From a virus, in IMG/VR virus record IMGVR_UViG_3300019458_000024, positions 1 through 64,000 of that record: a DNA stretch of 64,000 nt; one strand, given 5' to 3'. Positions 17,911 to 26,829 of the stretch are shown piece after piece. Each line of letters starts with the position of its first letter. Position 1 is the stretch's first letter. The notes under the pieces were generated by a model. The model ran no database searches and was not told the DNA's origin. It saw only the letters and a list, made by a program, of their open reading frames with translations. The position numbers were made by a program, and so were the translations under genes.

Positions 17911-18368
17911 TGTTTATCACAATGGTAAAAGAAGATCCATGTTGGGTTCAATTACAAGGAGCTTCCAGACAGCTGATTGCGAACATAAAAGCAACAGTCC
18001 GTCCTTCTAATAGAAGGAAATATGACGTTGATTCAAATATGTGGTCTGTGCACTGGCACTGGTTGTCTGTTGTAGCGACATTAGCTAAGAACCTTGGGCA
18101 CACAATAGACTGGAGCGCTTTACCAGAGCGTTGGCAAATGGTAGCTGCAGGGGCTTGTACAGCAGCAGATGCGCAAGTTATGGATCAGGTTTCAAATGAT
18201 CCTTTTGATGTACTATATATAACTACAGACGCACCTCAAGTAGTTATCAAGGCTGCGTACAAAGCTCTTGTCAGTGTTCACCATCCTGATGTTGGAGGAA
18301 ATGTAAAAGATTTCCAAAAAATAGACGACGCCTACAAGAGAATTCTGAAACTTAAAGATAAAGGATAA
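17910..18368 (+). CDS. J-domain (DnaJ-like) protein
   Basis: 152 residues. The last 60 residues form a J-domain: PFDVLYITTDAPQVVIKAAY, KALVSVHHPDVGG with the essential HPD tripeptide, and FQKIDDAYKRIL. The N-terminal 85 residues have a conserved Trp-rich stretch (MWSVHWHWLSVVATLAKNLGH) unlike DnaJ proteins. J-domains stimulate host DnaK, so the protein probably recruits the chaperone to a phage process. A second ATG at 17922 is an alternative start. Confidence 0.75.
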   Translation: MFITMVKEDPCWVQLQGASRQLIANIKATVRPSNRRKYDVDSNMWSVHWHWLSVVATLAKNLGHTIDWSALPERWQMVAAGACTAADAQVMDQVSNDPFDVLYITTDAPQVVIKAAYKALVSVHHPDVGGNVKDFQKIDDAYKRILKLKDKG

Positions 18369-18386
18369 ATTTTTTACAGTCTTCAT

Positions 18387-18416
18387 TTGACAACTTTTGA
18401 TCATTGATGGTAGTGT
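18387..18416 (+). promoter_or_regulatory. Possible promoter before 18483 gene
   Basis: A perfect TTGACA (18387-18392) with a weak -10 TAGTGT (18411-18416, 18-base spacer) in the 114-base gap. It would drive the 349-residue protein and the ribonucleotide reductase operon. Confidence 0.35.
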
Positions 18417-18423
18417 AAAACTT

Positions 18424-18465
18424 CGTCTCATAAAGATTTTAGGTAAGTCTTAGATTTCTGAGACG
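18424..18465 (+). promoter_or_regulatory. Stem-loop in 5' leader
   Basis: Inverted repeat CGTCTCA (18424-18430) / TGAGACG (18459-18465) enclosing 28 bases, with an internal AAGA/TCTT pairing. It lies between the candidate promoter and the Shine-Dalgarno GAGGAG (18469-18474). It could regulate translation or stabilise the message; no riboswitch class is recognised. Confidence 0.35.
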
Positions 18466-18482
18466 ATTGAGGAGTACTGCGC

Positions 18483-19532
18483 TTGGAATACCTATTTGTT
18501 AAAAATCTTCTTTTAGAACTTTTAAAACTCCTCTCATTACGTAATTGGGAAACCAAATTTACGCACAATGATGTAAAAGAAATTCTAAAATGTGAAGAAC
18601 CTACATGTGGTCTTGTTGTATCCTTAGGTGTGGAAAAAGGGTACTTTGAATTACAATTTCAAGACTACGTAATAACAAAAAATGGTAAGAGTGTAGGCGC
18701 TCAAATGAGCATGTGTATGACACCTTTACCTACATGTAAAAGTGACGTAAGTGTTGAAAAAGACTCAAAAGATTTTTTGGGTCCTACCCTCAAAGCGACA
18801 GCTTTCTCAATTTCTAGTGTTCTAAACAATGATCTCAAGGATCAAATAGATCTTAGAGATCTAGGTATTTCTACAATTACTAGTAATACGGTGTCGCGTG
18901 CGCGTGCGCGCGTGAACGTAAATAACCTTAAAATAGCTAAAAAAGAAGAAGAAGTGAAATCCATTCTCTCAGGAGAGACTGCATCAGGAGATGATGAAAC
19001 TGCGAAGTGTTGGTTAATGGCAAAAGTTTATGAACAACAACTTCGTGAGTATAGAAACAAACCGTATATGGTGTTCTTTAAGAAATCTGAGTTGTCCCGT
19101 CAGACAAAAACAGTGCTTAAACGAGCCTGTGCCTTTGCAGATGAACTTGGTGTAGATTTCACGACATATGTTCGAGCGCAGTTTTGGTGGTTTGATACCA
19201 ACTTCTCACAGGCTCCTGAACTTCATTACCTTGCCTCCAGTAGGTCCAAGTTCAATGCCAAGGAGCGCGTGAAGGTATTCTTGCAGGAAGCCTCTACAAC
19301 GCAGCTAATGAAGCCTGTGAGGAGCAGAGAGATGGTTCCTCCAAAATGGAATAACTCAGCTAAATTTGATCAGTGTGATGTGGTGTTGAAGCGTATGATG
19401 ACTAACTATAAACTAACCGAAGAAGAAGTGTTTAAAGCTTTTAAGGGGCACAGTATTGATTTGTTCTTTGATTCTGCGTGGTTAAAGCAGAATGAAACAT
19501 ATAAACGACTTAGAGCAGCGGGCGAGGTTTAA
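18483..19532 (+). CDS. Hypothetical protein upstream of RNR
   Basis: 349 residues from TTG 18483, supported by GAGGAG nine bases upstream. No recognised domain. Residues about 150-180 (RARARVNVNNLKIAKKEEEVKSIL) look like a basic then coiled-coil linker, and the C-terminal half is helical. A GC-only alternating purine-pyrimidine stretch at 18896-18914 encodes the RARAR part and differs from the AT-rich surroundings. It ends just before the nrdJ start, so the two probably form an operon. Confidence 0.6.
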   Translation: MEYLFVKNLLLELLKLLSLRNWETKFTHNDVKEILKCEEPTCGLVVSLGVEKGYFELQFQDYVITKNGKSVGAQMSMCMTPLPTCKSDVSVEKDSKDFLGPTLKATAFSISSVLNNDLKDQIDLRDLGISTITSNTVSRARARVNVNNLKIAKKEEEVKSILSGETASGDDETAKCWLMAKVYEQQLREYRNKPYMVFFKKSELSRQTKTVLKRACAFADELGVDFTTYVRAQFWWFDTNFSQAPELHYLASSRSKFNAKERVKVFLQEASTTQLMKPVRSREMVPPKWNNSAKFDQCDVVLKRMMTNYKLTEEEVFKAFKGHSIDLFFDSAWLKQNETYKRLRAAGEV

Positions 19533-19536
19533 ATCT

Positions 19537-22500
19537 ATGTCAGATAATAAGTCGGGCGGTCTATTCGCGTCCGGTGTGGATTACGTTCGTGAAGGTTCGG
19601 CTGTTTATGTAGGTGAGCCTTCTCCATTGTCTGATGATTTTGTTCCTAGCGGAGAGAATCCTAAACTAAAGATTAATGAAAACTTTACTTTAGGACAATC
19701 TGACCCATTCAAAAGTGTTGAATGGGAATTTCGAGACGTAGTTCTCACCAACCCACAGACAGGGGAAGAGGTTTTTAGTGGAAAGAATCTGGAATTTCCC
19801 AAAACTTGGTCACAGAACGCGGCCACGATTGTAGCTGAAAAGTATTTCAGATTCGTTCTGCAGGATGACGGTACGAAGGTTAAAGAGATATCTGTAAAGC
19901 AGATGATTTCAAGGGTCGCTAGTACTATTGCACGTTGGGGGCAAATTGGCGGCTACCTCAGTGAGATTGGCGCTCGAAAGTTTTATAATGAATTGTCTTA
20001 TATTCTTGTGAACCAAATAGCTGCGTTCAACAGTCCGGTTTGGTTCAATATTGGAACTAATAAAGGGCTGCCTCAAACAGAAGCAGCTTCAGCATGTTTT
20101 ATTGTTTCTTTGCAAGATACTATGGAATCGATTCTTGAGCTGGCTAAGACTGAAGGTACTCTTTACAAAGGCGGATCAGGCTCTGGGGTGAATTACTCAA
20201 ATCTTAGATCATCTCGTGAGAAATTGAGTGTTGGAGGAACTTCCTCTGGTCCTGTTCCTTTTATGTTGAAAGATGATTTCAATGCAGGTGCTGTGCGCAG
20301 TGGAGGTACGTGCCTAGCTCCCTACCAGAGGGTATATACCGCTGAAGGGCCCGTGGCTGTAGAAGAACTTGCTAAACTGGAAAGCTTTATTGTTTTGAGT
20401 TTTGATCCTCCTGCAGGTCGTTACAAAGCCAAGAAGGCGCGTGCGTGGAAAGCTGGTAGAAAGAATGTAGTTAAGATTGTTACTGATAAGGGTGAATTTC
20501 ACGTAACTGATGACCATCCTATTAAACTGTCGTCAGCAAACTTTGTGAAAGCGGGCGACCTAACACCAGGTTTGTCTTTATTTGCTTGTTGTATTGACGA
20601 CCGGGCCGGTTATGTTCGTGTTAATTTGCGAAATGGTCGAAAAGGTAAGGAGTTTTTCCATAGATTGATAGCTTCCGATGTTGGTGGGTATGATATAGAC
20701 AATCTTGTTGTGCATCACAAGGACCACAACAAAATCAACAACGCACTTTCAAATCTTGAGGTGATGACACAATCTTCGCACGCCTTTCAACACAATAAAG
20801 AACTAGTAGATGTGGGAGACCATGTATTCCAGCGTAGATCATTTCCAAAGGCTGGTCGTGCAAATGGTATGCACAGCAGTTCTGCGTTCTGGGACTCTCC
20901 GGAAAAATTAACTGCCTATCGATCACGTTTAGCCGCTGCTATTAAGCCTCACGCACGAGAAATGCAAAAAGCAGCTGGTCAACAACGCATGATGAACACC
21001 GCGTATACACTACTTAATGCTGGGTGTGCAATTGATACATTTGAGCAATATGTGGTGAGTAGAAAGCAGATTTTAGGACGTATTAGTAGTGTTTCCAAAT
21101 TAAGGAAAATGCTTAACCATAGATTTGATAATTACGATAATTTTCTCAAAGAAGTAAATGCTAACAATCACCGTGTAATCAGTGTTGTTCGTGTAGGAGA
21201 GATGGACGTTTATGACGTTGAGGTTGAGTGCCCCACGCTAGATGACAAAAGCCCAATGACCGGGCACAATTTCGTTATCTGGTGTGACGATTCCAATTTT
21301 GGCTCTGGTGTTGTTGTAGCAAACACACGCAGAGCGGCAAAAATGACAATTCTAAATATAGACCATGGAGATATTTTAGAATTCATTCAATGCAAAGCTA
21401 AAGGGGAGGAAGTAGCACATGCTCTGATTGATTCCGGTAAATTTTCTGGAGACTTCAGAGACCGCTGGGGTGCTTATGCTATTGCTCCATTTCAAAACGC
21501 CAATCACTCAGTACGTGTGACTGATGAATTCATGAAGGCTGTTGAGAATGACGATACTTGGAATCTACTAGCCAGGGACGGCACTGCGTTGCAGATTGTT
21601 AAAGCACGCACTCTGTGGGATGAGATTTGTAAGGCTGCTTGGTTTTGCGGTGATCCTGGTTTGCAGTTTGATACTACAATTAATAAATGGCACACCAGTC
21701 CAGCTAGTGGACGAATTAGCGGATCAAACCCGTGTTGTCTGACTGGTGATACGCTAGTTGAGACTTCTGAGGGGCGGATTCGAATTGATAAGCTGGTTGA
21801 TATGTATAATGCGGGTGAGAAACTACCGCAAGCATTTGCTTGGGATGAGTCTGCAAACCTTCCCGTGCTGCGTCCCATAACCAAGGCGTGGAAAGCTGGG
21901 GACACTACTTCGCTTGTTATTGTCACAACCGACAAGGGCGCGACAATCAAGTGTACACCCGAACACAAGTTTTTGTTGCGTAACGGTTCGTGGGTTCAAG
22001 CTTGTGATTTGAATCCTGGAATGCGGCTACGTAAAATAGGACGTTGGGCCAATGAACAGCGGTCTGATCGTTGGCACATCAATCACAAAACAACCATGTC
22101 CGCCCCAAATGGAACTTCTATCCAAGCCCGATGGATGTGGGAACAAGCTAACGGACCAATACCTCCGGGCTATGCCATCCATCATTTAAACGGTGACCCC
22201 ACTGATGATCGACTTTCAAATCTAGAGATGATAACGCGTTTTGAGCACGCAAGTGGCCACGCAAGCGGTGCTGAAAATTCTCGCTTCATGGAAGTGCGCC
22301 CAGAAGTGTTGGTAGAAATTTACGAGGAGATTGAAGCTACTCCAAAACGGACCCATAAAAATGGTATTGCGGTTACGCCGGCCCGATGGAATAGCTTCAT
22401 AAAGAGAAGAGGGCTTATTGGAAAGGTGCCAATGGCACAGAGTCCGTCCACAGGTGGACGTATACAAGGTATGGCTTGGAGCCAATTTGTTGAGTTCATT

Positions 22501-24243
22501 GAAGACCACCGTGGCGATGTTAATGACTGTGTAGTGTCTGTATCTAGAGACGACCGCACAGACTCTACATGTTGGGCTGTGTATGATTTAGAGATTGAAG
22601 GTGTTCATAATTTTTCCGTCGGTACGCAAGGCGTGGACCACGGGATTATTGTTCACAACTCAGAATACATGTTTCTGGATGATTCAAGCTGCAACTTAGC
22701 GTCGATCAACTTGCTCAAGTTTTTGCGTTCCGATGGGATGTTTGATGTTGATGGTTACCTTCACACGATTGACGTATTGATTACGGCAATGGAAATTCTT
22801 GTTGGATATGCAAAATATCCGACTAAGAAAATTGAGGAGAATAGCCACAATTTCCGCCCTCTAGGTCTGGGCTACACTAACCTCGGGGCTTTGCTGATGT
22901 CTCAAGGAATGGCTTACGACAGTGTTGAAGGTCGTACACAAGCGGCATTGTTAGCTTCAATCCTTACTGGTCGCGCGTATCGCCGTAGTGCTGAAATAGC
23001 CTCAGTAGTTGGTCCTTTCGAAGATTATGATGTCAATCGTGCTTCCATGTTGAATGTTATGAATATGCATCTCAATTCTATGAATGCAGTATCTGCCCGG
23101 ACGGACCAAGAGTCTTTGTTGGAAAATACTGCTAAAAACGCTTGGAAAGAGTGTATTTCTCTGGGCAACAAATATGGTTATAGAAATGCACAAGCAAGTG
23201 TGATGGCACCTACTGGAACTATTGCTTTTTTAATGGACTGCGACACCACTGGCATTGAACCTGATTTATCGTTAAATAAAACGAAAAAACTCGTTGGTGG
23301 TGGGACAATGAAGATTGTAAATAAACAAGTTGAACCAGCTTTGAAGGCTTTTCGCTATTCAGACTCTGATATTACAAGTATTTTGACCAAGATTAGGGAA
23401 ACCGGGTCCGCCGCTAATTCTCCTTTATTGGAGTGTCACCAAAATGTGTTTGCGACAAGTTTTCCAGATCCGGTGAGTGGTAGATTCATTAGACCTGAAG
23501 CGCATGTTCTCATGATGGCGGCTATCCAACCATTCGTCAGTGGCGCTCTATCCAAGACAGTCAATATGTCAAACACAGCTACTGTGGAAGACATTGGCAA
23601 AGTATATATGGAGGCTTGGAAGCTTGGCCTCAAAGCTATTGCTTTATACAGAGATGGCTGCAAGCGCACACAACCGTTGTCTGTTGAGAACGCTGTTGTA
23701 GAGTCTGAAACAGCGCCAGAACCTTTGCAAGTTCGTAGGAAATTACCCAACGACTGTGTAGCGCACAGGCACCATTTTAAAATCAGTCAACACGCAGGAT
23801 ATCTGCATATCGGGCTGTATCCAGATGGAAAACCTGGAGAACTTTTTATTCAAATGGCCAAAGAAGGTTCCACCGTGTCTGGTTTGATGGATGCAATTGG
23901 GGTTCTTACGTCTATTGCGCTGCAGTATGGAGTTCCTCTTGACGTATTGGTGGAAAAATTCTCTTACACTCAATTTGAGCCGGCCGGCATGACTAGTAAT
24001 GAGGATATAAAGTTCGCGCAAAGTCCTCTAGACTATATTTTCAGATTCCTTGGCTCTCAGTTTTCAGTTGAAGAAAATCCAACTGTTGAAGTAAAAGACT
24101 TGTCAAAAAGTGACGATACACGTATAAAAAGTGTGCTTAACGGCGCTTATGGTCAAGTATGTACTAATTGCGGCAATGGAATGCAGCGCGCCGGATCTTG
24201 CCTAACGTGTTCAACCTGTGGTAATACATCAGGATGTGGTTAA
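19537..24243 (+). CDS. nrdJ: Class II ribonucleotide reductase with two inteins
   Basis: Adenosylcobalamin-dependent ribonucleoside-diphosphate reductase: makes deoxynucleotides without a separate small subunit. The precursor has 1568 residues from ATG 19537; removing two inteins (residues 259-596 and 734-1041) leaves about 922 residues, normal for NrdJ. Extein landmarks: FNSPVWFNIG, SACFIVSLQDTMES, GGSGSGVNYS, NPC joined to SEYMFLDDSSCNLAS, APTGTIAFLMDCDTTGIEP, and a C-terminal zinc ribbon CTNCGN...CLTCSTCG. Both inteins sit in conserved substrate or active-site motifs, so splicing is required for activity. A longer frame from 19492 would overlap the previous gene by 41 bases and is less likely. 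Confidence 0.92.
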   Translation: MSDNKSGGLFASGVDYVREGSAVYVGEPSPLSDDFVPSGENPKLKINENFTLGQSDPFKSVEWEFRDVVLTNPQTGEEVFSGKNLEFPKTWSQNAATIVAEKYFRFVLQDDGTKVKEISVKQMISRVASTIARWGQIGGYLSEIGARKFYNELSYILVNQIAAFNSPVWFNIGTNKGLPQTEAASACFIVSLQDTMESILELAKTEGTLYKGGSGSGVNYSNLRSSREKLSVGGTSSGPVPFMLKDDFNAGAVRSGGTCLAPYQRVYTAEGPVAVEELAKLESFIVLSFDPPAGRYKAKKARAWKAGRKNVVKIVTDKGEFHVTDDHPIKLSSANFVKAGDLTPGLSLFACCIDDRAGYVRVNLRNGRKGKEFFHRLIASDVGGYDIDNLVVHHKDHNKINNALSNLEVMTQSSHAFQHNKELVDVGDHVFQRRSFPKAGRANGMHSSSAFWDSPEKLTAYRSRLAAAIKPHAREMQKAAGQQRMMNTAYTLLNAGCAIDTFEQYVVSRKQILGRISSVSKLRKMLNHRFDNYDNFLKEVNANNHRVISVVRVGEMDVYDVEVECPTLDDKSPMTGHNFVIWCDDSNFGSGVVVANTRRAAKMTILNIDHGDILEFIQCKAKGEEVAHALIDSGKFSGDFRDRWGAYAIAPFQNANHSVRVTDEFMKAVENDDTWNLLARDGTALQIVKARTLWDEICKAAWFCGDPGLQFDTTINKWHTSPASGRISGSNPCCLTGDTLVETSEGRIRIDKLVDMYNAGEKLPQAFAWDESANLPVLRPITKAWKAGDTTSLVIVTTDKGATIKCTPEHKFLLRNGSWVQACDLNPGMRLRKIGRWANEQRSDRWHINHKTTMSAPNGTSIQARWMWEQANGPIPPGYAIHHLNGDPTDDRLSNLEMITRFEHASGHASGAENSRFMEVRPEVLVEIYEEIEATPKRTHKNGIAVTPARWNSFIKRRGLIGKVPMAQSPSTGGRIQGMAWSQFVEFIEDHRGDVNDCVVSVSRDDRTDSTCWAVYDLEIEGVHNFSVGTQGVDHGIIVHNSEYMFLDDSSCNLASINLLKFLRSDGMFDVDGYLHTIDVLITAMEILVGYAKYPTKKIEENSHNFRPLGLGYTNLGALLMSQGMAYDSVEGRTQAALLASILTGRAYRRSAEIASVVGPFEDYDVNRASMLNVMNMHLNSMNAVSARTDQESLLENTAKNAWKECISLGNKYGYRNAQASVMAPTGTIAFLMDCDTTGIEPDLSLNKTKKLVGGGTMKIVNKQVEPALKAFRYSDSDITSILTKIRETGSAANSPLLECHQNVFATSFPDPVSGRFIRPEAHVLMMAAIQPFVSGALSKTVNMSNTATVEDIGKVYMEAWKLGLKAIALYRDGCKRTQPLSVENAVVESETAPEPLQVRRKLPNDCVAHRHHFKISQHAGYLHIGLYPDGKPGELFIQMAKEGSTVSGLMDAIGVLTSIALQYGVPLDVLVEKFSYTQFEPAGMTSNEDIKFAQSPLDYIFRFLGSQFSVEENPTVEVKDLSKSDDTRIKSVLNGAYGQVCTNCGNGMQRAGSCLTCSTCGNTSGCG
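20311..21324 (+). mobile_element. Intein 1 in NrdJ, with HNH endonuclease motif
   Basis: 338 residues from Cys (TGC at 20311, CLAPYQRVYT) to Asn (AAC at 21322-21324, GVVVAN), followed by Thr as the +1 residue of the extein (TRRAAKM). Block B is VTDDHPIKL. The penultimate residue is Ala instead of the usual His. A central HNH-type motif VVHHKDHNKINNALSNLEVM (around 20707-20766) indicates a homing endonuclease. The insertion site is the GGT/TRRAAKM motif of RNR. Confidence 0.88.
21736..22659 (+). mobile_element. Intein 2 in NrdJ, with HNH endonuclease motif
   Basis: 308 residues from Cys (TGT at 21736, CLTGDTLVETSEG) to Asn (AAC at 22657-22659, GIIVHN) with Ser +1 (SEYMFLD). It is canonical: block B TPEHKFLL, block F VYDLEIEGVHNFSV, penultimate His. 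The HNH motif AIHHLNGDPTDDRLSNLEM lies near 22174-22230. It interrupts the NPC/SEYMF motif. Being in the same gene as intein 1 but with different sequence, it is an independent insertion. Confidence 0.9.
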
Positions 24244-24278
24244 ATGAATTTTCTATCCAGCGTCTTAGGGGGTAAATA

Positions 24279-24488
24279 ATGTCCGGTAAAATAAATCTAA
24301 CAGTGGGTGAGATGCAAGGAAACTTGCGCCAGCTGTTGGAATCTGATATTAATCTTAGTCCAGAGCAGCGTTACAGTTTAGTAGCTGCTATAGAGACTAT
24401 TGATTTTCTGAAAAAGATTTCACCAGGACTTAGAAAGGCTTTAGGTGAGCATGGTAGTGGGAAAGGTGCAAAGCAAAAACGTAAATAG
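24279..24488 (+). CDS. Small helical basic-tail protein
   Basis: 69 residues, predicted helical, ending in a Lys-rich tail (GKGAKQKRK). The start follows GGGGG in an 11-codon mini-frame (24244-24279, MNFLSSVLGGK) whose TAATG overlaps this ATG, so translational coupling is possible. No domain recognised. It lies between RNR and the replicative helicase. Confidence 0.6.
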   Translation: MSGKINLTVGEMQGNLRQLLESDINLSPEQRYSLVAAIETIDFLKKISPGLRKALGEHGSGKGAKQKRK

Positions 24489-24512
24489 TACTTTTTTTGT
24501 TTTTATTAATTT

Positions 24513-25958
24513 ATGAACGCACAGAAGTTCTCTTTTGGTAGAGACTTCCAGATAGGGATCTTAGCGCTGATGATGCAGCGCTTTGAATTTCTATTAATGG
24601 CAGTTGAACTCGTACCAGCAGACTCATTTGAGGACAAGATTCTCATTTGGTTTTTTAATACGACGAAAGAATATTATACACAACATAAAGAAGCTCCCTC
24701 TAGATCTGTAATTGAAAATGAATTACTTAAGGCGTGTAAAACAAAAATTTTTAAGGAAAATGAGATTGATGAGTATTTCAAAGTCTCCGAGAAGTTGTGG
24801 GAAACTGTTCAATCTCAAAACTATGTAGTGAATGAAGTTATTAGGTTTTGCAGGAGACAAGCCTGCCGTAAAGCATACCTTGAGACTGCTCCTCTTATGG
24901 ACTCTGCTGGTGAGGATGAGTGGGATCAGATTGTAGACAAAATAACTGACGCCAGAAATATAGGATTAAATTATCTAGAGGACGGGCACTGGTACTTCAA
25001 AGAAGTTAGAGCAAGGTGTAACAGAAGATTGAATAACATGGCAGTAAAGCAATCCCACACAGGAATATCAGGATATAACCCTACTTTCAAAGTAAAGGTA
25101 AATTTGGATGATATTTTAGGCGGTGGGCTAAACCAAGGACAATTAGGTATTTGGATGGGTAAGAGCGGCGGAGGTAAATCCATTGCTCTTTGTCATATTG
25201 GGAAACGTGCAGTTATTCAGGGGCAAAAGGTCATCCATTACACTCTAGAATTGGATGAGGATCAAATTGCCAGCAGGTACGATGCTAATTGGGCGGATGT
25301 AGACCATAGGAAACTAGTAAAAAACACCGCTAAAGTAGTTTCTGAGATCGAGAGGCTTGGAACACTTCAAGGTTATGAGGACCGTTTAATTATCCAATTC
25401 TTTCCAACCGGATCTGTGACTGTTAATGCAATTAGAAGCCATTTACGTCAACTCGCCAGTGTAGGATGGCTCCCAGATGTTATTATTGTTGACTATATAG
25501 ACCTACTTAAACCGACAACTAACTACAAAGATCAATATCAAGACCTTGGTGTTATTTCTCAAGATCTTAGAGGACTTGCTGGTGAGTTGGAAGTACCAAT
25601 GTGGACGGCTTCTCAAGTTAATCGTCCCGGTTACAATCTAGAAGTTGTGGATTTAGACCATATGGGTGATAGTATGCAGAAGGCATATATAGCCGATGTG
25701 GTTCTGGCCATTTGTGCTGATAGAGATGAGAAGCAGAAGGGAATTATGCGGATCAACGTAGCAAAAAATCGCAATGGTCCAGATAAGATTCAGGTGGGTA
25801 TTCGTACTGATTTTCCTAAAATGTCTTTGTATAAAGAATCTGCTGATGCGACGGACTGGCCAAGCCCTTCAGCAAAGAAGAAGGCCAATACCAATATTCC
25901 TGAAGAAGATCAAGCACCTGGGTTGCCTGATAAAAACGTGCATGAGGAGGATAAGTGA
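24513..25958 (+). CDS. DnaB-like replicative helicase
   Basis: 481 residues. Walker A is GKSGGGKS (near residue 220), preceded by LDDILGGGLNQGQLGIWMG as in RecA-fold hexameric helicases; Walker B is DVIIVDYIDLL; further signature SQDLRGLAGELEVPMWTASQVNR matches the DnaB/RepA family helicase core. The N-terminal 190 residues are a helical domain, as in DnaB, that normally binds primase. The C-terminus is acidic and flexible. No primase gene is recognised in this window, so the priming partner is elsewhere or from the host. Confidence 0.85.
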   Translation: MNAQKFSFGRDFQIGILALMMQRFEFLLMAVELVPADSFEDKILIWFFNTTKEYYTQHKEAPSRSVIENELLKACKTKIFKENEIDEYFKVSEKLWETVQSQNYVVNEVIRFCRRQACRKAYLETAPLMDSAGEDEWDQIVDKITDARNIGLNYLEDGHWYFKEVRARCNRRLNNMAVKQSHTGISGYNPTFKVKVNLDDILGGGLNQGQLGIWMGKSGGGKSIALCHIGKRAVIQGQKVIHYTLELDEDQIASRYDANWADVDHRKLVKNTAKVVSEIERLGTLQGYEDRLIIQFFPTGSVTVNAIRSHLRQLASVGWLPDVIIVDYIDLLKPTTNYKDQYQDLGVISQDLRGLAGELEVPMWTASQVNRPGYNLEVVDLDHMGDSMQKAYIADVVLAICADRDEKQKGIMRINVAKNRNGPDKIQVGIRTDFPKMSLYKESADATDWPSPSAKKKANTNIPEEDQAPGLPDKNVHEEDK

Positions 25959-26509
25959 GTTCAACTAACAGAGGGTCTGTAAGAAAATTAGATGATTTGT
26001 ACGAGACACCAGAGTGGCTTACAGAGTCTATAATTCCAGAATTATTGAGTAGAATTGTAAGACCTCAAGATTGTAAGGTTTTAGAACCTGCTTGTGGAAA
26101 AGGACTAATGGTGAGGGTTCTTAATAAGTATTTTCACAACATTACTGCTACTGATATTAACAGCTCGCCATCCGTAAACTTTTTGAATTCCAATATGCCA
26201 CCAAAACCTACATTCGATTTGATCATCACCAACCCACCTTATATACATGCAATGGAGTTTATTAAAAAGGCTCTAGAATGGCGTAGGACGCCTGAATCAG
26301 TGGTAGCTATGTTGCTTAGGCTTAACTTCTTAGGAAGCCGTAGAAGGGCTGTATGGCTTCGTGAGCATATACCAGCCGTGTATGTCACACCGCACAGACC
26401 GTCTTTCATAAATGGTAAGACAGATTCTACAGAATATGCTTGGTTTATATGGCAACAACCCTTTGAAAAGACTAGTGAACTTGGAATATTGGAAACAGAA
26501 AACACCTGA
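25955..26509 (+). CDS. DNA adenine methyltransferase
   Basis: 184 residues from GTG 25955 (GTGA overlap with the helicase stop). SAM-binding motif VLEPACGKGLM and catalytic motif TNPPY (N6-adenine type) are present, with IxATDIN for the adenosine contact. It is short, with only a small target-recognition region after NPPY, like phage orphan methyltransferases. Probably modifies phage DNA against host restriction or marks replication state. Confidence 0.8.
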   Translation: MSSTNRGSVRKLDDLYETPEWLTESIIPELLSRIVRPQDCKVLEPACGKGLMVRVLNKYFHNITATDINSSPSVNFLNSNMPPKPTFDLIITNPPYIHAMEFIKKALEWRRTPESVVAMLLRLNFLGSRRRAVWLREHIPAVYVTPHRPSFINGKTDSTEYAWFIWQQPFEKTSELGILETENT

Positions 26510-26532
26510 ATGTCATACTAGTATGTGAAACT

Positions 26533-26829
26533 ATGTTCAGATCATATGATTTTTGTTGTGATGATTGTGTTTTGACATTTGATGCTCTTGTGGATAAAGA
26601 GGCAACGGAAGAGCCTTGTCCTGATTGTGGTAAGCCGGCGTACAAAATAATGAGCGCTCCGAGTATTATAACTGGCAACGATCCTGAGTCTAGAAAGCAA
26701 AAATTGTTGAAAAGATCCCAAGAACACACTAGGTCTGAACATAAAAAAAATCCGGAAAAATTGGCCGCGCAACTAGGTGGAACTCCTAAAGCTCAATCTC
26801 CTTGGAATATAAGATCTTCAAAGAAATGA
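26533..26829 (+). CDS. FmdB-like zinc-ribbon protein
   Basis: 98 residues. Starts MFRSYDFCCDDC and has a second pair PCPDCGK, giving a Cx2C...Cx2C zinc ribbon of the FmdB regulatory-protein type, followed by a Lys/Gln-rich tail. Such small zinc ribbons occur often in phage replication regions; the role is unknown. The ATG of the polymerase overlaps its stop. Confidence 0.7.
   Translation: MFRSYDFCCDDCVLTFDALVDKEATEEPCPDCGKPAYKIMSAPSIITGNDPESRKQKLLKRSQEHTRSEHKKNPEKLAAQLGGTPKAQSPWNIRSSKK

Noticed and set aside
20311-22659. Inteins as group I introns
   Set aside because: Frames are open throughout and start/end with Cys and Asn plus Thr/Ser in the splicing blocks, so they are protein introns.
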